From Ehretia macrophylla (lineage: Eukaryota; Streptophyta; Magnoliopsida; Boraginales; Ehretiaceae): a stretch of 64,000 nucleotides of DNA. The position numbers and the translations under genes are program-made. The notes under the pieces were generated by a model, which had not been told where the DNA came from, made no database searches, and saw only the letters and a list, made by a program, of their open reading frames with translations. Below, piece by piece: positions 59,877 to 64,000 of the stretch (position 1 is the stretch's first letter; each line of letters begins with the position of its first letter). The stretch lies in NCBI GenBank assembly GCA_037974665.1, contig CM075783.1:11351262-11415261 (forward strand), in the 5' to 3' direction.

Positions 59877-61723
59877 TGTAATACTCGTGCCAAAGGTAAG
59901 TCGAGATAAATTGATAATTATTAGGAAATGACCCATTAATATTTAAAAGGTTATGAGTGATGTGGAATGTGTCAAAATGATGCTGGGATATTTCGGTGGA
60001 TGTTGAATTGAATTAAATAAGTTTTACTAAAAATTTACGAATTGGTTTTGGGCCAACTTTGAAATTAAAAATGTATCGATTAGGGAAGACTTAGATGGCG
60101 AATTATATATGATGGGAAAGCTCTACAAGTGTAGTTTCTAATGCTTCAAATGGTTCGCAAATTGAAGTTTTTTAGAAGAAGTTATGACCCTTTTTGTAAA
60201 ATGTGTCAAAACTTCCTCCAAGACACGAAAATGCAACTTTGTTGTTATTTTGTTTAGATTATGACTTATTCAACTCTGATTGGATTTATTGAATCAAAAT
60301 TAATTATAATTGTACACATGTTGGTAGTCTTTTACCGTTAGAGAGATATTTTTTTTTACCTAGCAAATAAATGCAAGCTTCTAGAAGGGGGACATTTGGC
60401 ATTAAAAGAAATAAAGGAAGAAAAAAATAAAACAAACAACACACACACACCAACAAGCTAGACCAAAATTGATCATAAGAGAAAGAAAGGGGGAGAGAGA
60501 GAGAGAGAAAGTCGGCCAAGAGAGAAAGAAAGGGAAGAAAGAAAAGAAAAAAAAAAAAAAGAAGGATGGAAGAAAGAAAAGAAGAAGAAGAAGACAAAAA
60601 ATGAGGTTTTGCCCATGCTTGACCATCTCCAACCACTCTAGATGAGAATTTTTAGTTATGTTACAAATTTTAGAGTTATAGGTTTTTATGAATGTTGTGT
60701 AGTTGTGTATATGCCATGGATAGATTAAATAGATGATATTTCCTTGCTCTAGAACCATGGTAAGTGATGATTTAAGAGTTCTATTGTATATTTGAACATG
60801 TAAGCTTGAGTTATGTATGTTGATGATGCCTTGACCTAGGGTTTGTATGATTCATTAAGAATTGAGCTCTTGGTGTTAAAAGACTGCATTTATAACTATA
60901 TGGATATGGATTTTCTTATTGTTGGGTTTAACTGTTGAAGAGTGGTATTGAGTTGGAAAAAGGGAATGTGGAGCTTTATCTAGGACTTGAGGAATTGAAG
61001 AGAAAAGGTTCAATTTTGCTTAGCTCTTGCATCAATCTTCATCTAAGTTGAGGAGATTCTAATTTTTTTCAAAGTTTTTGGAGTTTTTAAGCTTGAATGT
61101 TATGTGTGTGCTTATGTCTTTCAAATTGATTCACAACTGGACAAGTGATCCAGTCGAATCACTCGACCGGATGACTTTCCCGGTTATCTCTACCTCTCGT
61201 CCGGTCGAGTGGTCTGGTCGAGTCGCCGACCGGATGACTCGATCGGATGCATATTGCATTTTTCTGTGCTTTATGTTGTAATTGTGATTAAATGCATACA
61301 TGATTATTCGCTAGGGAGAGTTATTAATGAATATAAATGTATATGTAAATGGTATGGTGGCCTATTTTACCACCTACCAAATGTGTTATTAAAGTGCTTA
61401 TTGATTACTAAAATGTTATTGTTTGCTTAAATGTTAGAGGGGCAACCTACTTTGTTGTCCCCTCGCTTAAAGTGCATTGAATGAATGTTTTAATGATTTA
61501 TTGTGTGTTATTGAGATGTTGCAACCTTTTATCGAGACACGATAGTGTTGTGTCTCCACTAGGTTACAACGGGCTATTGTATTGTGCCTTAGCGGATTTA
61601 GGAGAGCAATCTTTTTAAACCCGTGACATCACAATTCTGTTAATGTTTTGTGAATTTGTAATTACTCTATAGTATCAGAAACTTTATTGATAGGGGGTCA
61701 TGACATTTCTATTTGACTTTATA

Positions 61724-61754
<31 letters not shown>

Positions 61755-61819
61755 ATATATATATATGTACATACATATATATATATATATATGTACATAC
61801 ATATATATATATATATATG

Positions 61820-61880
<61 letters not shown>

Positions 61881-62400
61881 GTACATATACATATATTCAT
61901 ATATGTATATATATGTGTGTGTGTGTATGTGTTTGTATAGGAATATATTTTAAATTATATTTGTGGTTTAGATTTATAAATTAATTTATTTATTTTTTAA
62001 ATAAGTAGGGTGCTAGTGGAATTAAGAGAAGTTCATTCGATGATACTGCTACATAGTGCAGTGGCGACGGCGAGGATGACGTCATGCCTGTGCTCGACAT
62101 CAAGGAGTTACGAGGTGTTGTTATACGGTATACTATGTACTTATCCAAGCCCCTAGTATGGTTTTTGTTTTATTTATTTATTTATTATATGATTAATTGA
62201 TAGAATGTTACTTATGTGCACATTTCGTTTCTTGAATTGATTCGATGGTGTCGTAATTGCTTTTTATAATAATTTTTTTTTTTATTTTATTTCAATTCTT
62301 CACTCTATTTGAGGGAGTCATTGCTCTAATTAGTGATTTGATTAATGTGAAATTTTGTATGTTTTTAGAAAATAGAAAGGGATTATTTACTATTTAATAC
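59877..62400 (+). mobile_element. Tekay-like Gypsy 3' LTR, right limit approximate
   Basis: Begins TGTAATACTCGTGCC right after the polypurine tract. It contains a purine-rich tract (60400-60600) preceded by CA repeats, a GC-rich island with repeated cgaccggatgactc motifs (61140-61250) and a TA-rich microsatellite. These parts mirror, on the other strand, those of the solo LTR at 4128-6263. The end is not defined; the gacggcgaggatgacgtc segment near 62070 is probably still inside. Open frames in the purine tract and microsatellite are not genes. Confidence 0.6.
61722..61925. repeat. TA-rich microsatellite / minisatellite
   Basis: (TA)n runs are broken by atgtacatac at regular steps of about 30 bp, followed by (GT)n. 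It yields tyrosine/isoleucine-rich spurious frames on both strands. Confidence 0.9.
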
Positions 62401-62421
62401 AAAGTACACATGTATATAATA

Positions 62422-62875
62422 GGGTGAAGTGCATCAGACCCCCTTGTACTTTAGCGAAAGTGCACAACACCCCCCTATAGTTTAAAAACCCCCTGAGTTA
62501 GTCCTTATAGTTTTCAAAAGTGCACAATACCCCCCTACCGTTAAAAAATCAGTTAAATTTAACAGAAAGTGTATTTCACACTCGTTAAGTGAGATTTTTT
62601 TTTTGATTTTTAACGAATTTATTTATTAAATAATTATATGAATTGACCAAATTACCTTTTTTTTTTTGGCCTAAACAAAACAAAAGAGAGAAATGAAAAA
62701 AAAGAGGGTATTTACGTCTTTTTTACAAAATCCGTTAAATATGACGGATTTTATAACTGTAGGGGGGTGTTATGCACTTTTAAAAAATATAGGGACTAGT
62801 TCAGGGAGTTTTTGAACTATAAGGGGGTGTTGTGCACTTTCGCTAAAGTATAAACGGGTCTGGTGCACTTCACCC
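62422..62875. mobile_element. Foldback (MULE-like) element, 454 bp
   Basis: The arms are GGGTGAAGTGCA...CCCCC and its inverted copy, with matching inner segments (actttagcgaaagtgcacaac against gttgtgcactttcgctaaagt). The flanks tatataata at 62413-62421 and 62876-62884 are an exact 9-bp duplication. No coding region. Confidence 0.82.
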
Positions 62876-63040
62876 TATATAATATATATACATGCGAATT
62901 TGTATGTGTAAACAGTTTTTTTCTTCTATGACCACACTCTCTGTGATTCGTAAGCTTCAAAAAGTGTATGAGTAAAGCAATCGGCTACTTTGTGCGTTGC
63001 TGTTATAGAGTCTCGTATTGATAACGTTTTATAAAATAAT

Positions 63041-63341
63041 TGTTAGAAAGACAATAATATAGACAATAATATAAGAGACAATTAAGAGAAAACTATAGAG
63101 AATTTTATTGATTTTACTATATATTTTGAATTACAATGAAATTTATTATAAGAAAAATATGATTACTATGTAGTTACTATATAACTATTTGTACAGTACA
63201 CAAAAATCAGCCCTATTTGTATAGTAACTGTTGGTGGAACTATTCATCACTGTTCATATGCGGGATTGGGTCACTGTGCATTACTGTTCATCACTATTCG
63301 TCACTGTACAAACACGGGTGAATATACATTGATTCTTAACA
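63041..63341. mobile_element. Small Copia-like solo LTR
   Basis: A 301-bp block TGTTAGAAAG...GATTCTTAACA with TG...CA ends. Its right half has repeated tcactgttca / tcactattc motifs. The flanks (ataat left, cttaa right) do not match, so the limits or the class are uncertain. It ends about 460 bp upstream of the TATA box of the second MLP gene. Confidence 0.5.
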
Positions 63342-63798
63342 CTTAAATGATTCTACAATTTTACCTCTAATAGTTAGTATACATAATAGAAAAATGAGTG
63401 GAATAATCAAAACAAAATTCAATTGATAAATTAATGGTCATTTTGAAATTAAAAAATAATTAAATGACTAAAACAAGACTCATGAGATAATTTAGTGACT
63501 TGAAAAATATTTTTCCCTTTATATTATGTCTTAGATTAATGGAAGACATCCCAATCACCCTCATTGCAGGACTTGACTTCTGCTTAAGAGCACATGCACA
63601 ATGATCACAGGCAACAAACAACGAGACAACAAAGAATTTTAAAGATAATTTGCAATGGTCAAGAGGTGACTCATTATCTCTCACAGTGTACCACTTTATC
63701 GTGCATAGTATTGTTTAAAAGGTTAGTATTTCTGGCTTAGACTGAGATGCAATGCACCTTAAATGCAAAGGTCACTTTCAGATTGTCCTCCCTTCAAC
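63342..63798 (+). promoter_or_regulatory. Upstream region of the plus-strand MLP gene
   Basis: Unique AT-rich sequence without repeats that I recognise. A minus-strand open frame at 63460-63684 has no family features. No specific regulatory element can be named. Confidence 0.4.
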
Positions 63799-63806
63799 TA
63801 TATAAA
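63799..63806 (+). promoter_or_regulatory. TATA box of the plus-strand MLP gene
   Basis: TATATAAA in the context ttcaacTATATAAAgacc, 94 bp before the ATG, leaving room for a leader of about 60-65 bases that aligns with the leader of the other MLP gene. Confidence 0.7.
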
Positions 63807-63899
63807 GACCAGAGGTTCTAGCATCTTTCCATCAGTTGCCTTCAACTGATATATTTTCCAAAGTTTCGTAGCTTGGTTTCTTTAAGATCCTAAGAAGAC

Positions 63900-64000
63900 A
63901 TGGCCCTCACTAAGATGGTTAAGCAAATTGAGATCAAGTCTGACGGAGACGTGTTTCATGAGCTCTTTAGGTACAAGCCGCACAATATATCTAGTATGAG
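63900..64000 (+). CDS. Major latex protein-like protein, 5' part only
   Basis: The ATG at 63900 opens MALTKMVKQIEIKSDGDVF and continues to the window end, 33 full codons. It matches the gene at 44131-45230 at 28 of 33 residues; the differences are D/K, Y/H, R/K, L/I and T/S, mostly conservative. The leader is also homologous, so the two are tandem-family duplicates now in divergent orientation. Expected structure from the paralogue is a first exon of about 184 bp, then an intron. Whether the rest is intact cannot be seen. The start is supported by conservation and by the TATA box 94 bp upstream. Confidence 0.85.
   Translation, partial: MALTKMVKQIEIKSDGDVFHELFRYKPHNISSM

Noticed and set aside
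60304-60758. Minus-strand frames rich in F, L and S
   Set aside because: Translation of a purine/pyrimidine tract in an LTR; low complexity.
61700-61984. Several frames of repeating Y and I on both strands
   Set aside because: Product of the TA-rich microsatellite.
1-64000. CRISPR arrays, operons, bacterial promoters, tRNA or rRNA genes
   Set aside because: Repeats here are plant transposon repeats. No tRNA-like cloverleaf or rRNA sequence was recognised; tRNA-matching words are retroelement primer sites.

Overview
The window looks like nuclear DNA of a flowering plant, most likely a eudicot. It is AT-rich and intron-bearing. It is packed with Ty1/Copia and Ty3/Gypsy LTR retrotransposons of plant lineages (SIRE-type, Athila-type, Tekay-like), with a BED/DUF659-type hAT transposon, a LINE and foldback elements. 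Only two host genes of recognisable family are supported, both of the major latex protein (MLP, Bet v 1 fold) family: an apparently intact two-exon gene on the minus strand at 44131-45230, and the first 33 codons of a paralogue on the plus strand at 63900-64000, cut by the window end. They are divergently oriented, about 18.7 kb apart, with only transposon-derived or unrecognised DNA between them.

The left two thirds (about 2440-43423) is one nested pile whose boundaries can be read from target-site duplications. A LINE (2440-3247, resuming 42782-43423) is split by a hAT transposon (3248-42773; 8-bp duplication tgtggatc; inverted ends starting CATAGTTAC). The hAT carries a solo Gypsy-type LTR (4128-6263; acacc) inside its broken transposase, and a minus-strand SIRE-type Copia element (8593-40902; atatt). 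The SIRE element carries an 11-kb Athila-type Gypsy element (10446-21523; ccttg), a 2.5-kb solo LTR (24864-27369; tccat) and a non-coding Gypsy-like LARD with 3.87-kb LTRs (28549-39931; tggtg/tggta). One LARD LTR carries a 1.55-kb Copia solo LTR (35358-36909; catgg/catag). Five successive insertions can be ordered at the deepest point.

The right third holds the MLP gene, a MITE-like inverted repeat, a foldback element with a 10-bp duplication (45615-46098), a 7.2-kb Copia element (46415-53635; aagtc), fragments of Tat-like and LARD-family LTRs (53641-58888), the 3' end and LTR of a Tekay-like Gypsy element (58889 to about 62400), a second foldback element (62422-62875; 9-bp duplication), a small solo LTR (63041-63341) and the promoter and start of the second MLP gene. 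The 7.2-kb Copia element has lost the start of gag and carries about 2.5 kb of foreign DNA with exon-like pieces on both strands.

No retroelement here has an intact gag-pol. The observations most worth following are: a hairpin with apparently compensatory base changes in all copies of the LARD/solo-LTR family; a repeated 8-bp stem array in the Athila leader; a duplicated stem-loop before the Athila 3' LTR; three frame-preserving deletions in the SIRE pol; the captured exon-like fragments; and the apparent loss of a TATA box in one of two MLP genes with homologous 5' leaders.
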